A stretch of 64,000 nucleotides of DNA from Microvirgula aerodenitrificans DSM 15089. Lineage in GTDB: Bacteria; Pseudomonadota; Gammaproteobacteria; Burkholderiales; Aquaspirillaceae. A program made the position numbers and the translations under genes. Location: positions 186,001 to 250,000 of the forward strand of contig NZ_JHVK01000002.1 of NCBI RefSeq assembly GCF_000620105.1, given 5' to 3'. Positions 1 to 8,420 of this stretch are shown one piece after another (position 1 is the first letter of the stretch; the number at the start of each line of letters is the position of its first letter). Under the pieces are notes generated by a model. That model was not told the origin of the DNA. It saw nothing but the letters and a program-made list of their open reading frames with translations, and searched no databases.

Positions 1-1
1 C

Positions 2-817
2 GCCTCCGACATGCCGCTGAAGCCCGAAGAACTGGAAAAGGAAGGCCTGACCCAGTTCCCGACCGTGGTCGGCGGTGTGGTGCCGGTCTTCAACGTGCCG
101 GGCGTCGCCGCCGGCCAGATCAAGTTTACCGGCCCGCTGCTGGCCGACATCTACCTGGGCAAGGTCAAGAAGTGGAATGACCCGGCCATTCGCCAGTTGA
201 ACCCGAGCGTGAAGCTGCCGGACCAGGTGATCACCGTGGTACGTCGCTCTGACGGCTCCGGCACCACTTTCGTCTGGACCAACTACCTGTCCAAGGTCTC
301 CAGCGAGTGGAAGCAGAAGGTCGGCGAAAACACCGCCGTCAACTGGCCGATCGGTGTGGGTGGCAAGGGTAACGAAGGTGTTGCCAACTATGTGACCCGC
401 ATCAAGGGTGGCATTGGCTACGTCGAATACGCGTATGCGAAGCAGAACAAGATTTCCTACGGCGCGCTGAAGAACAAGGACGCTCACTTCGTCGTTCCGA
501 GCGAAGACAGCTTCAAGGCGGCCGCCGCCAACGCCACCTGGAGCCCGAAGGACGGCTTCTACCAGATCCTGACCGAACAGCCGGGCAAGGGTTCGTGGCC
601 GATCACCAGCGCCACTTTCATCCTGATGCACAAGAAGGCCGACAAGCCGACCCAGTCGGTCGAAGCGCTGAAGTTCTTCGACTGGGCCTATGGCAACGGC
701 GGCAAGATCGCGCTGGATCTCGACTACATCCCGCTGCCGGACAATGTCCAGAAGATGATCCGCGACAGCTGGAAGAGCCACATTACTGACGCTGCCGGCA
801 AGCCGGTCTGGAAGTAA
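2..817 (+). CDS. pstS: Phosphate ABC transporter periplasmic phosphate-binding protein PstS (5' truncated by window edge)
   Basis: This is the C-terminal 271 or so residues of the periplasmic high-affinity phosphate receptor of the PstSCAB importer. The frame is open from base 2, so the real start and signal peptide lie outside the window; the ATG at 11 is internal. Family hallmarks are visible: the phosphate-binding stretch RRSDGSGTTFVWTNYL, then NWPIGVGGKGNEGVANYV, GGIGYVEYAYAKQNKI and LKFFDWAYGNGGK near the end. The order pstS-pstC-pstA-pstB follows on the same strand, confirming the assignment. PhoB control is usual for this operon, but the promoter is not in view. Confidence 0.97.
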   Translation, partial: ASDMPLKPEELEKEGLTQFPTVVGGVVPVFNVPGVAAGQIKFTGPLLADIYLGKVKKWNDPAIRQLNPSVKLPDQVITVVRRSDGSGTTFVWTNYLSKVSSEWKQKVGENTAVNWPIGVGGKGNEGVANYVTRIKGGIGYVEYAYAKQNKISYGALKNKDAHFVVPSEDSFKAAAANATWSPKDGFYQILTEQPGKGSWPITSATFILMHKKADKPTQSVEALKFFDWAYGNGGKIALDLDYIPLPDNVQKMIRDSWKSHITDAAGKPVWK

Positions 818-825
818 GCGCCGGA

Positions 826-862
826 CGCGGCGCAGCCCGATGACACATCGTCATGCGCCGCG
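826..862 (+). terminator. Extended hairpin between pstS and pstC
   Basis: A 9-bp stem, CGCGGCGCA at 826-834 pairing with TGCGCCGCG at 854-862, encloses a second short stem (TGAC/GTCA). It starts nine bases after the pstS stop. No U-run follows, so it is more likely a partial terminator or a 3'-end stabiliser that lets pstS be expressed above the membrane components. The rest of the 211-bp gap holds no gene that I can see. Confidence 0.45.
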
Positions 863-1028
863 TTGAGCCGCCTGGGCCGGGGAGGTATGCTTCCCGGCTT
901 TTTCGCTGCACTGTTCTGCCGATTGCAACACCCCGCGCCCGTCGCGGAGCCGGTTCCGCCCTGTTGCCTCGGCCCGCGGGCCCTGTGCGGCTTCCGTCCA
1001 ACCTGATGACAGGCTCTTTGAGAACCCT

Positions 1029-1991
1029 ATGGACCTCAGCCAATTCGAACGCCAGCTGGCCACCCAACGGCGGCTGGATCTGGTCTTCCGCACCGCCACC
1101 CGATTTTTCGCCTTTCTGGTCCTGGCCCTGCTGCTCGGCATTCTGCTGTCGCTGGTCATCGGCGCCATGCCGTCGATCGACAAGTTCGGCCTCGGCTTTC
1201 TGACCAGCCGCACCTGGGACCCGGTCAACGAGGAGTTCGGCGCACTGGTGCCGATTTTTGGCACGCTGGTCACCTCCTCCATCGCCCTGCTGATCGGCGT
1301 ACCGGTCAGTTTCGGCATCGCCCTGTTCCTGACCGAGCTGTGCCCGGCTGCATTCAAGCGCCCGCTCGGCATCGCCATCGAACTGCTGGCCGGCATTCCG
1401 TCGATCATCTACGGCATGTGGGGCCTGTTCGTGTTCGCCCCGTTCTTCGCCGAGCACATCCAGCCCTGGATGCTGGACCATCTCGGCCCGATCCCGATCA
1501 TCGGTGCGCTGTTCCAGGGACCGCCGATGGGTATCGGCATTTTCACCGCCGGCCTGATCCTCGGCATCATGGTGATCCCGTTTATCGCCTCGGTCATGCG
1601 TGACGTGTTCGAGGTGGTGCCCCCCATGCTGAAGGAATCGGCCTACGGCCTCGGCGCCACCACCTGGGAAGTCGTCCGCTACGTCGTGCTGCCGTATACC
1701 AAGACCGGTGTCATTGGCGGCATCATGCTCGGCCTCGGCCGCGCGCTCGGCGAGACCATGGCGGTGACTTTCGTCATCGGCAATGCGTACCAGATCTCCC
1801 CGGCCCTGTTCGAAGCCAGCAACTCGATTGCCTCGGCGCTGGCCAACGAATTCGCCGAAGCCGATGGCGAGCTCTACCTGTCCTCGCTGATTGAACTCGG
1901 TCTGATCCTGTTCTTCATCACTTTCGTCGTGCTCGGTTGCTCGAAACTGCTGTTGCTGAAGCTCAAGCAGTCCGAAGGCAAGCAAAGCTGA
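1029..1991 (+). CDS. pstC: Phosphate ABC transporter permease PstC
   Basis: Inner-membrane subunit (320 aa) of the phosphate importer, forming the translocation channel with PstA. A cytoplasmic N-terminus ([16 protein letters not shown]) is followed by a first membrane helix at about residues 25-50 and several more hydrophobic segments. The cytoplasmic EAA-type loop that contacts PstB is visible as [20 protein letters not shown] (about residues 203-222), and [10 protein letters not shown] lies just downstream. The length matches the family. It is followed 16 bases later by pstA. Confidence 0.96.
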   Translation: MDLSQFERQLATQRRLDLVFRTATRFFAFLVLALLLGILLSLVIGAMPSIDKFGLGFLTSRTWDPVNEEFGALVPIFGTLVTSSIALLIGVPVSFGIALFLTELCPAAFKRPLGIAIELLAGIPSIIYGMWGLFVFAPFFAEHIQPWMLDHLGPIPIIGALFQGPPMGIGIFTAGLILGIMVIPFIASVMRDVFEVVPPMLKESAYGLGATTWEVVRYVVLPYTKTGVIGGIMLGLGRALGETMAVTFVIGNAYQISPALFEASNSIASALANEFAEADGELYLSSLIELGLILFFITFVVLGCSKLLLLKLKQSEGKQS

Positions 1992-2007
1992 TCCGGAGCG
2001 ATATCCC

Positions 2008-2853
2008 ATGAACAAAGCGCTCTATCAACGTCGCCGCCTGCTGAACCTGTTCAATCTGGCCATGTCGATGGCGACCGTCGCCTTCGGCCTGTTCTGGCTG
2101 GCCTGGATTCTCTACACGCTGCTGTCGCACGGGCTGGCCGGCATCACGCTGGACACCTTCACCAAGGTCACGCCGCCACCGGGTTCGACCGGCGGCCTGG
2201 CCAACGCCATCTACGGCAGCCTGCTGATGACTTTCTTCGGCACGCTGATCGGCACGCCGATCGGCATTCTGGCCGGGGTCTATCTGGCCGAATTCGGCAC
2301 CCGTGGCTGGCTGGCTCCGGCGACGCGCTTCATCAATGACATTCTGCTGTCGGCACCGTCCATCGTCATCGGCCTGTTCATCTACGAGGTGTACGTCGTC
2401 AGTGTCGGCCACTTCTCGGGCTGGGCCGGCTCGCTGGCGCTGGCGCTGCTGGTGATCCCGGTTGTGGTCCGCACCACCGAGAACATGCTGCGTCTGGTGC
2501 CGAACAGCCTGCGCGAGGCGGCAGCGGCACTGGGTGCCCCGCAGTGGAAGATCATCATGCAGGTCACGCTGCGCGCGTCGAAGACCGGGGTGCTGACCGG
2601 CATTCTGCTGGCGATTGCCCGCATCTCCGGCGAAACCGCTCCGCTGCTGTTCACCGCGCTGAACAACCAGTTCTGGAATTCGAACATGAATGCGCCGATG
2701 GCCAACCTGCCGATCGTGATCTTCCAGTTCGCCATGAGCCCGTACGAGGACTGGCACACGCTGGCCTGGGCCGGCGCGCTGCTGATCACCTTCAGCGTCC
2801 TCGCCCTCAACATCGTCGCCCGCGTACTCGGCAGCAAGAACGCATTGAAATAA
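2008..2853 (+). CDS. pstA: Phosphate ABC transporter permease PstA
   Basis: Second channel-forming permease (281 aa) of the Pst system. Hydrophobic segments alternate with loops across the protein. The EAA-type motif is seen as [20 protein letters not shown], followed by a helix ending in [15 protein letters not shown], as in PstA proteins. The start follows a GGAGCGATATCCC stretch that can serve as the ribosome-binding site. pstB starts 15 bases after its stop, consistent with one transcript. Confidence 0.96.
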   Translation: MNKALYQRRRLLNLFNLAMSMATVAFGLFWLAWILYTLLSHGLAGITLDTFTKVTPPPGSTGGLANAIYGSLLMTFFGTLIGTPIGILAGVYLAEFGTRGWLAPATRFINDILLSAPSIVIGLFIYEVYVVSVGHFSGWAGSLALALLVIPVVVRTTENMLRLVPNSLREAAAALGAPQWKIIMQVTLRASKTGVLTGILLAIARISGETAPLLFTALNNQFWNSNMNAPMANLPIVIFQFAMSPYEDWHTLAWAGALLITFSVLALNIVARVLGSKNALK

Positions 2854-2867
2854 GGCCCCGAAATACC

Positions 2868-3635
2868 ATGATCGACAGCAATACCATCAAGCTCCAGGTC
2901 AAGGACCTGAACTTCTACTACGGTGCCTTCCACGCGCTGAAGCATATCGACATGACCATCCCCGAGGGCAAGGTCACTGCGTTCATCGGCCCGTCCGGCT
3001 GCGGCAAGTCGACCCTGCTGCGCACTTTCAACCGCATGTTCGAGCTGTATCCCGGCCTGCGCGCCGAAGGGGAAATCCTGCTCGACGGCAAGAACCTGCT
3101 GGCCAGCGATATCGACGTGAACCTGCTGCGCGCCAAGGTCGGCATGGTGTTCCAGAAGCCGACTCCGTTCCCGATGTCGATCTACGACAATGTGGCCTTC
3201 GGCGTGAAGCTGTACGAGCGGATGAACAAGAGCGAGCTGGACGAACGGGTCGAATGGGCGCTGCGCAAGGCGGCCATCTGGGAAGAGGTGAAGGACAAGC
3301 TGAACCAGTCCGGCAACTCGCTGTCCGGCGGCCAGCAGCAGCGGCTGTGCATCGCCCGCGCGGTCGCCTCGAAGCCGGAAGTGCTGCTGCTCGACGAACC
3401 GACCTCGGCGCTCGACCCGATCTCGACTGCGCAGATCGAGGAACTGGTGCACGAGCTGAAAGAGAACTACACCATCGCCATCGTCACCCACAACATGCAG
3501 CAGGCGGCCCGGGTGTCGGACTACACGGCCTATATGTATCTCGGCGAGCTGATCGAGTTCGGCCACACCGATTCGATCTTCACCACGCCGAAGCAGAAGG
3601 CGACCGAAGACTACATTACCGGCAAGTTCGGCTGA
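2868..3635 (+). CDS. pstB: Phosphate ABC transporter ATP-binding protein PstB
   Basis: Cytoplasmic ATPase (255 aa) that drives PstCA. The start at 2868 was chosen because the protein then opens with the family's [14 protein letters not shown] strand; the frame is open further upstream, but that part overlaps pstA and looks non-coding. Walker A is GPSGCGKST, the Q-loop is in [17 protein letters not shown], the ABC signature is LSGGQQQR, Walker B is [13 protein letters not shown] and the switch histidine is in IVTHNM. Last gene of the operon; an intrinsic terminator follows. Confidence 0.97.
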   Translation: MIDSNTIKLQVKDLNFYYGAFHALKHIDMTIPEGKVTAFIGPSGCGKSTLLRTFNRMFELYPGLRAEGEILLDGKNLLASDIDVNLLRAKVGMVFQKPTPFPMSIYDNVAFGVKLYERMNKSELDERVEWALRKAAIWEEVKDKLNQSGNSLSGGQQQRLCIARAVASKPEVLLLDEPTSALDPISTAQIEELVHELKENYTIAIVTHNMQQAARVSDYTAYMYLGELIEFGHTDSIFTTPKQKATEDYITGKFG

Positions 3636-3658
3636 CGACCCGCGGCTTCGCACTCCAG

Positions 3659-3681
3659 CCGGCCCCGCAGGCCGGTTTTTT
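3659..3681 (+). terminator. Rho-independent terminator of the pst operon
   Basis: CCGGCC (3659-3664) pairs with GGCCGG (3670-3675) around a CCGCA loop and is followed by six Ts. It sits 24 bases after the pstB stop. Confidence 0.85.
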
Positions 3682-3746
3682 CATGCCTGTGAGGACCTCT
3701 CTTGCAACACAGGGGCCGCGCCGTTATCCGCCACCTGACACCATGG

Positions 3747-3770
3747 CATACCCTGCCCGCTACGGGTATG
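3747..3770 (+). promoter_or_regulatory. Inverted repeat upstream of the toxin-antitoxin pair, candidate operator
   Basis: CATACCC (3747-3753) and GGGTATG (3764-3770) are perfect inverted repeats separated by ten bases, ending 19 bases before the probable toxin start. HigA-type antitoxins commonly autoregulate through such palindromes. Location and symmetry are seen; binding is inferred. Confidence 0.4.
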
Positions 3771-3789
3771 GCCAAAGAGGTGCAGCCTG

Positions 3790-4176
3790 GTGGCCGGCAT
3801 TCTGAAACGCAAGGATTTTGCACGATGGCAGGCAGGAGAAGGCTTTTCTGACTCGGCTTTATGCAAGGCAGTCGCGGAAATGGAAAATGGCCTGATTGAT
3901 GCAGACCTCGGCGGTTGACTGTTCAAAAAGCGCGTTGCGCGTGCCGGAGGAGGAAAGCGCGGAGGCTATCGCCCCCTGCTGTCGGCAAGGATCGGCTCGC
4001 GTTACGTGTTCCTGCGCGGGTTCCCGAAAAATGCCACGGCAAACATCACGTCGGGTGAGAAAAAAGCCCTGCAGTTCGCAGGCAAGACATTCCTGGCGCT
4101 GCCTGCGGCCGCGTTGTCCACGGCATTGCAGGCAGGCGTTTTGCTGGAGGTGCATTGTGACAAGCAAGATCATTGA
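3790..4176 (+). pseudogene. RelE/HigB-family toxin gene interrupted by an in-frame TGA
   Basis: Reading from GTG 3790 gives a protein of about 128 codons resembling the RelE/HigB-like toxin family (DUF1044 type): LKRKDFARWQ near the start, then the hallmark ENGLIDADLGG, then KKRVARAGGGKRGGYR and VFLRGFPKNATANIT. Codon 43 (3916-3918) is TGA, exactly between DADLGG and LFKKRVAR, where relatives usually have one residue. A single GGA-to-TGA change would explain it. No frameshift or other stop is present, so the loss looks recent, or the stop is read through at low level (the next base is C, a leaky context). The 3' end overlaps the antitoxin gene by 20 bases, the normal toxin-first arrangement. 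The start codon is uncertain. Confidence 0.75.
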
Positions 4177-4462
4177 ATCACTGCGCAGCGATCTGGAAGC
4201 GCTGCACGCAGCGGGCGCAATCAGCAAGGTGACAATGCGCGAGTTCGACACGATCTGTCCCTCCCCGGTGAAGGCGTTCAGCGCCAGCGACATCAGGCAT
4301 CTGCGCGAGGTGCTGAAATTCAGCCAGCCAGTGTTCGCACATCACCTGCACACCTCGACATCGACCGTCCGCAAGTGGGAGCAAGGTGAGACCCGGCCGG
4401 CCGGGCCGGCGCTCAAACTGCTCAACATCATCGCCAGCAAGGGTCTCAAGGCCATTCCCTGA
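4157..4462 (+). CDS. HigA/NadS-type antitoxin, helix-turn-helix
   Basis: 101-aa DNA-binding antitoxin partner of the interrupted toxin upstream. The GTG start at 4157 lies inside the toxin's 3' end, preceded by GCTGGAGGTG as ribosome-binding site. The N-terminal half (ESLRSDLEALHAAGAISKVT, then MREFD) is the toxin-contact segment typical of the family. A Xre/HTH_3 domain follows, with LREVLKFSQPVFAHHL and the recognition helix STSTVRKWEQGETRP. It is intact and would act as repressor of its own operon and neutraliser of any toxin made. It is separated from tamB, on the opposite strand, by only 16 bases. Confidence 0.85.
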   Translation: MTSKIIESLRSDLEALHAAGAISKVTMREFDTICPSPVKAFSASDIRHLREVLKFSQPVFAHHLHTSTSTVRKWEQGETRPAGPALKLLNIIASKGLKAIP

Positions 4463-4478
4463 TCGCAATGGCAGGTGC

Positions 4479-7400
4479 CTATGGTGCCTTGCCCCCGCTG
4501 GGCGTGTCGAAGAACAGCGTGTAGTAGAAATCCAGCGCATTGTCGTCACCGGCCCGCGCCACGGCGGACCAGCGGCGCGACAACTGGTAGGTCAGTTTCA
4601 CCGTCTGGGTCGCATCGGCCAGCCCCTGCTCGTAGCTCAGGTACAGCTTGTCGGACAGGCGCTTGCCGAGTGTCACCACCTGGGTCGTCACCGAGTCCGA
4701 TTCGCCGCCGCGGTACGAGAAGCCGCCGGTGCTGCCGGTGGTCGACGACGTGGTCCGGCTTGAGACCGAAATCTCGTCCAGGCCGACCGCGTTGGCAATC
4801 TGCTGCTGCACCGGCACCGCATCGGCATCGGACAGCAGCACGCTGGCGGCGGTGAACAGCACATCGGCATCCTCACTGCCGCCGCTCAGCGTCGGCTTGC
4901 CAAGTACCAGCCACGCCAGTTTCTCGGTATCGGACACGTTCGGGCTGGAGACCAGCCGCACCAGCGGCCGGTTGACCGTGCCGGACACCTGCACCCCGGC
5001 TTCGACCGCCAGCCCCTTGCGCACGGCAAGAATATCCAGGCCCGGATTGTCGATCGGCCCCTGGAAGGTCACGACGCCATGGTCGATGCTCAGGTTCTGG
5101 CCATAGGCGCGATAGGCGCCCTCGGTCACCCGCACGGCGCCGGTCGCCGCCAGCGGCTCGGTCGGCGTTGCCCGCACCCGGATCGCTCCACCCAGCGAGG
5201 CATTCAGCCCGCGCCCGGACAGTTTGAGCCGGCTGCCGAGGTCGATCATCACGTCCAGGAAGTACGGATAGGTCTTGCGCTTGCGGGCTTCGGCCTCGGT
5301 GCGCCCGACCACGATCACGTCATCACCGAGTTTCGGCTTGTCGCCCTTCGGAATGTCAATCCGCCCCTTGTCGACATTCAGCTTGCCGTCGATCACCACC
5401 CCGCGCGGTTCCAGCCGGGCCTGCAGCCCGCCGGACACGGTCAGGTTGCGTTCCGGTCGCGCCAGCGCGTCAAAGTGCTCGAACTGCAGCGCCAGCAGCC
5501 CTTCGGACAGTTCCCGCTCGCTGAAACCCAGCCAGCCGGAACCAGTCATCTTGCCGCGGCCACCGGTGAACTCCAGCCCGGACAGCAGCAGGCGACGATC
5601 GGCCAGCGTGACATGGAACTGGCCATCGCGCGCCGCCACGCCCAGCTCGGCATCGCGGTAACTGAGACCGGCGCCATCAAAGCTGCCGCTCAGCCGTCGC
5701 GCCTTGCCGCTGCCGCTCGCGCGCAGATCCAGCGCCAGCCGGCCATCGACGGTGGACGTCGGGCCGGCGAACACGCTGGCCCATTTCAGGGACGGCATAT
5801 TGGCGCTCAGGTGGTAATCGGGCATGCCCATCTCGGCCCAGCGCCAGACGCCGTCACGGCGCGGCACCCGGCTTGTGGCTTCCAGATCGGCCTGACCGAA
5901 CTGGGTCGACCGCAGCGAGGCCCGGGCCTGGATCCGGTCGCCAGCCAGCTCGCCATCCAGACGCGCGGCGCTGAGTGCCAGCGCGATCGGTCGCGCCAGA
6001 TCACGATCTGTCACGGTCAGGTCGCCCGCGCTGCGTTCGATGCGGAAGCGTCCCTGCAGTCGCTCGGCAATGCGGATATCCCAGTCGGCGCCCAGCACCA
6101 GATCGGTCCGTACCGGCGGCGGTGACGGCAACTTGCCCAGCCACTGGCCGACGTCGACCCGTGTCGCCGAGCCCCGGCTGACAATAACGCCACCGGGCGC
6201 CCAGCGCGTTTCGGCCAGGTCCAGCCGTGCATCGAGCACGCCGATCTGCAGACGCCCGATATGCCCCTGGTCGGCGGCCAGGTCCAGCTCGGCCGGCGCG
6301 GCCAGTGCCAGACGCCAGCTGCCCCGGTTTTCCAGTTGTTCGACCCGGCCACGCCAGCGCAGCGCCTTGTCGTCCAGTCCGCCGCGCAGGGCCAGCATGG
6401 CATCCAGTTGCTGATCGGCAATCCGGCCGCGCACGGCGGCGCGCAGCCGGTGCACCAGCCGGCTGCCGTCCAGGTCGATCGTGGCACTGTCGATGCGCTG
6501 GCCAGCCGCCTCGATACCGGCGGCATTCAGCTTGAGCAGCAACGGCGCCGTGGCCGCCCGCGCCACTTTGGCGCTCAGGTCCAGATGGCGCACGCCGATG
6601 CCGAACGGGGTGGCGACGCCGTCGGCTTTCAGCGTGGCATCGACTTGCGGCGCATCCAGTGTGCCAACCAGCCGGCCCTGCCCCTGCGCCTTGCCGGCAA
6701 AGCCCTTGCCGAACGAGGCCAGACGTGGCGCGTCGAGGCGGAAGTCCAGCACGTCACCCCGGCGACCGAAGGCCCCCTTGGCCGCCAGCCGGTTGCCGGC
6801 AGCCAGCAGGCCGATATCGACATCGGACAGGCGGGCATCCTGCCAGGTCAGCTTGCCCTTGCCGGTCAGCGACTCGCCAGCCAGCCGGCTGTCGAGCAGG
6901 TCGAGGGCAAGCTTCAGTGTCAGCGGCGTGATGGCGCCATCGACATTCAATCGGGCGTTCAGGTCGGTTTGCGGGACTGCAGGCGAGTAACGTGACAGGT
7001 CCAGATGCGCCATGGCCGCCCTGGCAGTGAAGCGCTGATCGTCAACCAGCGACAGCTGCCCGCTGGCATCGAGCCGGCTGTTGCCTTCATGGAAGGCAAT
7101 TTTCGGAATCCGCAGCTGACGCGCGGCACCGATGCCGCTCAGCGCCACCTCCATGTCCAGCCGGCGCAGCCCGTCTCGCAGCGCTGCGCGCATGGCCGGT
7201 TCGGACAGGGTGCCGCGCAGTGACAGGGTGCCGTCGATCGCGCTGCGATAACTGTCGACCACTTCGGCGGCATCAATGCCGGCCAGCGAGACATCGAGCG
7301 CCAGCTTCTGCTCGCGAATGCCACCGCCAAGCGTGATCCGGCCCCCGGCAGCATCGACATGGCTCGGCTGCAGCTGCAGCGACTGTGCATCAATGGTGAA

Positions 7401-8420
7401 TGCCAGCCCCGCCGAACTCAGCGGCAGCCGTTGCGCAGAAAACGAACCCGGCTGCGCATTGGTCAGCGTCATGCGGCCTGCCGCGCGCAACTTGCCCGGT
7501 TGCGGCGCGATATCGGCCGCCAGCGTCAGCAGACTGTGCGGTGCGCTGGCCAGGAATTCGGCCAGGTCGAGATGATCGACCCCCAGCTGGACCTGGCGCA
7601 CGCGCTGGTACGGCAGGGTGGCGAACGGGGCCAGGGTGGCCACCAGCGAACCACTGGCACTGCCGGCGGCAAACGCGCCGCCGACATGCAGCTCGGTCAG
7701 CGAGCCGGTCAGTGCCAGCCGCGTGTCGATCGGTTTTTCCACCGGCGCCGGCACCTGGCCCAGGGCAAACAGGCTGGCCGTCAGCGCAAACGGCTTGCGA
7801 CCATCCAGCGTGGCTTCACCATGCGCCTGCGCCCATGGCGTGCTCAGCGTATCAATCACCAGCCGGTGACGCCGGCCATCACTGTCCAGCCGCAGTGACA
7901 GCTGGCTCATGACCGGGGCAGCGGTCGACGACAGCGCCAGCGACTTCAGGGTGAACGATTGCAGGCTGACGCCCAGCGGCAGGGTCAGCGACGCCGGCGG
8001 CGGGCTCGGCGGTTCGTCCGGGCTGGGCCGCAGGTCCAGCTTCAGCGCTCCCAGCGCCAGCGTGTCGATCCGCAACTCGCGCTGCCACAGCGCGCGAGGC
8101 TGCCAGTCCAGCGTCAACCGGCTCAGGTCGACGTCGGTGTAGCGGGTGTGGACCCGGATATCGGTCAGGGTAAAGCGCGACAGCAAGTCGCCCTGTGCAC
8201 CGCCGATCGACAGCGTGTCGCCGGACAGGCGGCTGGCCCAGCCGGCCAGACGCTGCAGGCCGGCACTGTCGCGGGCACTGAACGCCAGTCCGGCCACCAG
8301 CAACGGCGGCAGCACCAGCAATACGGCAATGGCACCCAGCAGCCACGGCCAGAGACGGCGGCGCCGGGCAGGCGCGGCTGCCGGGGATTCGGTCGGGGGC
8401 GGCGGCGGAAGGGTCGGCAT
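4479..8420 (-). CDS. tamB: Translocation and assembly module protein TamB (DUF490)
   Basis: Large (1313 aa) inner-membrane-anchored periplasmic protein that works with TamA in outer-membrane protein insertion and, by newer evidence for the family, in phospholipid transport. A proline-rich N-terminus and an arginine cluster precede one membrane helix at about residues 22-50. The long middle is repetitive beta-strand sequence, as expected of the groove-shaped TamB fold. The C-terminal DUF490 domain is recognisable from blocks such as GQNLSIDHGVVTFQGPIDNP and LGKRLSDKLYLSYEQGL near the end. It begins within the tamA stop codon (TGATG), so the two genes are translationally coupled. Confidence 0.93.
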   Translation of the reverse strand: MPTLPPPPPTESPAAAPARRRRLWPWLLGAIAVLLVLPPLLVAGLAFSARDSAGLQRLAGWASRLSGDTLSIGGAQGDLLSRFTLTDIRVHTRYTDVDLSRLTLDWQPRALWQRELRIDTLALGALKLDLRPSPDEPPSPPPASLTLPLGVSLQSFTLKSLALSSTAAPVMSQLSLRLDSDGRRHRLVIDTLSTPWAQAHGEATLDGRKPFALTASLFALGQVPAPVEKPIDTRLALTGSLTELHVGGAFAAGSASGSLVATLAPFATLPYQRVRQVQLGVDHLDLAEFLASAPHSLLTLAADIAPQPGKLRAAGRMTLTNAQPGSFSAQRLPLSSAGLAFTIDAQSLQLQPSHVDAAGGRITLGGGIREQKLALDVSLAGIDAAEVVDSYRSAIDGTLSLRGTLSEPAMRAALRDGLRRLDMEVALSGIGAARQLRIPKIAFHEGNSRLDASGQLSLVDDQRFTARAAMAHLDLSRYSPAVPQTDLNARLNVDGAITPLTLKLALDLLDSRLAGESLTGKGKLTWQDARLSDVDIGLLAAGNRLAAKGAFGRRGDVLDFRLDAPRLASFGKGFAGKAQGQGRLVGTLDAPQVDATLKADGVATPFGIGVRHLDLSAKVARAATAPLLLKLNAAGIEAAGQRIDSATIDLDGSRLVHRLRAAVRGRIADQQLDAMLALRGGLDDKALRWRGRVEQLENRGSWRLALAAPAELDLAADQGHIGRLQIGVLDARLDLAETRWAPGGVIVSRGSATRVDVGQWLGKLPSPPPVRTDLVLGADWDIRIAERLQGRFRIERSAGDLTVTDRDLARPIALALSAARLDGELAGDRIQARASLRSTQFGQADLEATSRVPRRDGVWRWAEMGMPDYHLSANMPSLKWASVFAGPTSTVDGRLALDLRASGSGKARRLSGSFDGAGLSYRDAELGVAARDGQFHVTLADRRLLLSGLEFTGGRGKMTGSGWLGFSERELSEGLLALQFEHFDALARPERNLTVSGGLQARLEPRGVVIDGKLNVDKGRIDIPKGDKPKLGDDVIVVGRTEAEARKRKTYPYFLDVMIDLGSRLKLSGRGLNASLGGAIRVRATPTEPLAATGAVRVTEGAYRAYGQNLSIDHGVVTFQGPIDNPGLDILAVRKGLAVEAGVQVSGTVNRPLVRLVSSPNVSDTEKLAWLVLGKPTLSGGSEDADVLFTAASVLLSDADAVPVQQQIANAVGLDEISVSSRTTSSTTGSTGGFSYRGGESDSVTTQVVTLGKRLSDKLYLSYEQGLADATQTVKLTYQLSRRWSAVARAGDDNALDFYYTLFFDTPSGGKAP

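Noticed and set aside
3896-4156. Upstream extension of the antitoxin frame from ATG 3896
   Set aside because: It overlaps the toxin frame out of register and gives Arg/Ser/Cys-rich sequence unlike the antitoxin family; GTG 4157 has a good ribosome-binding site.
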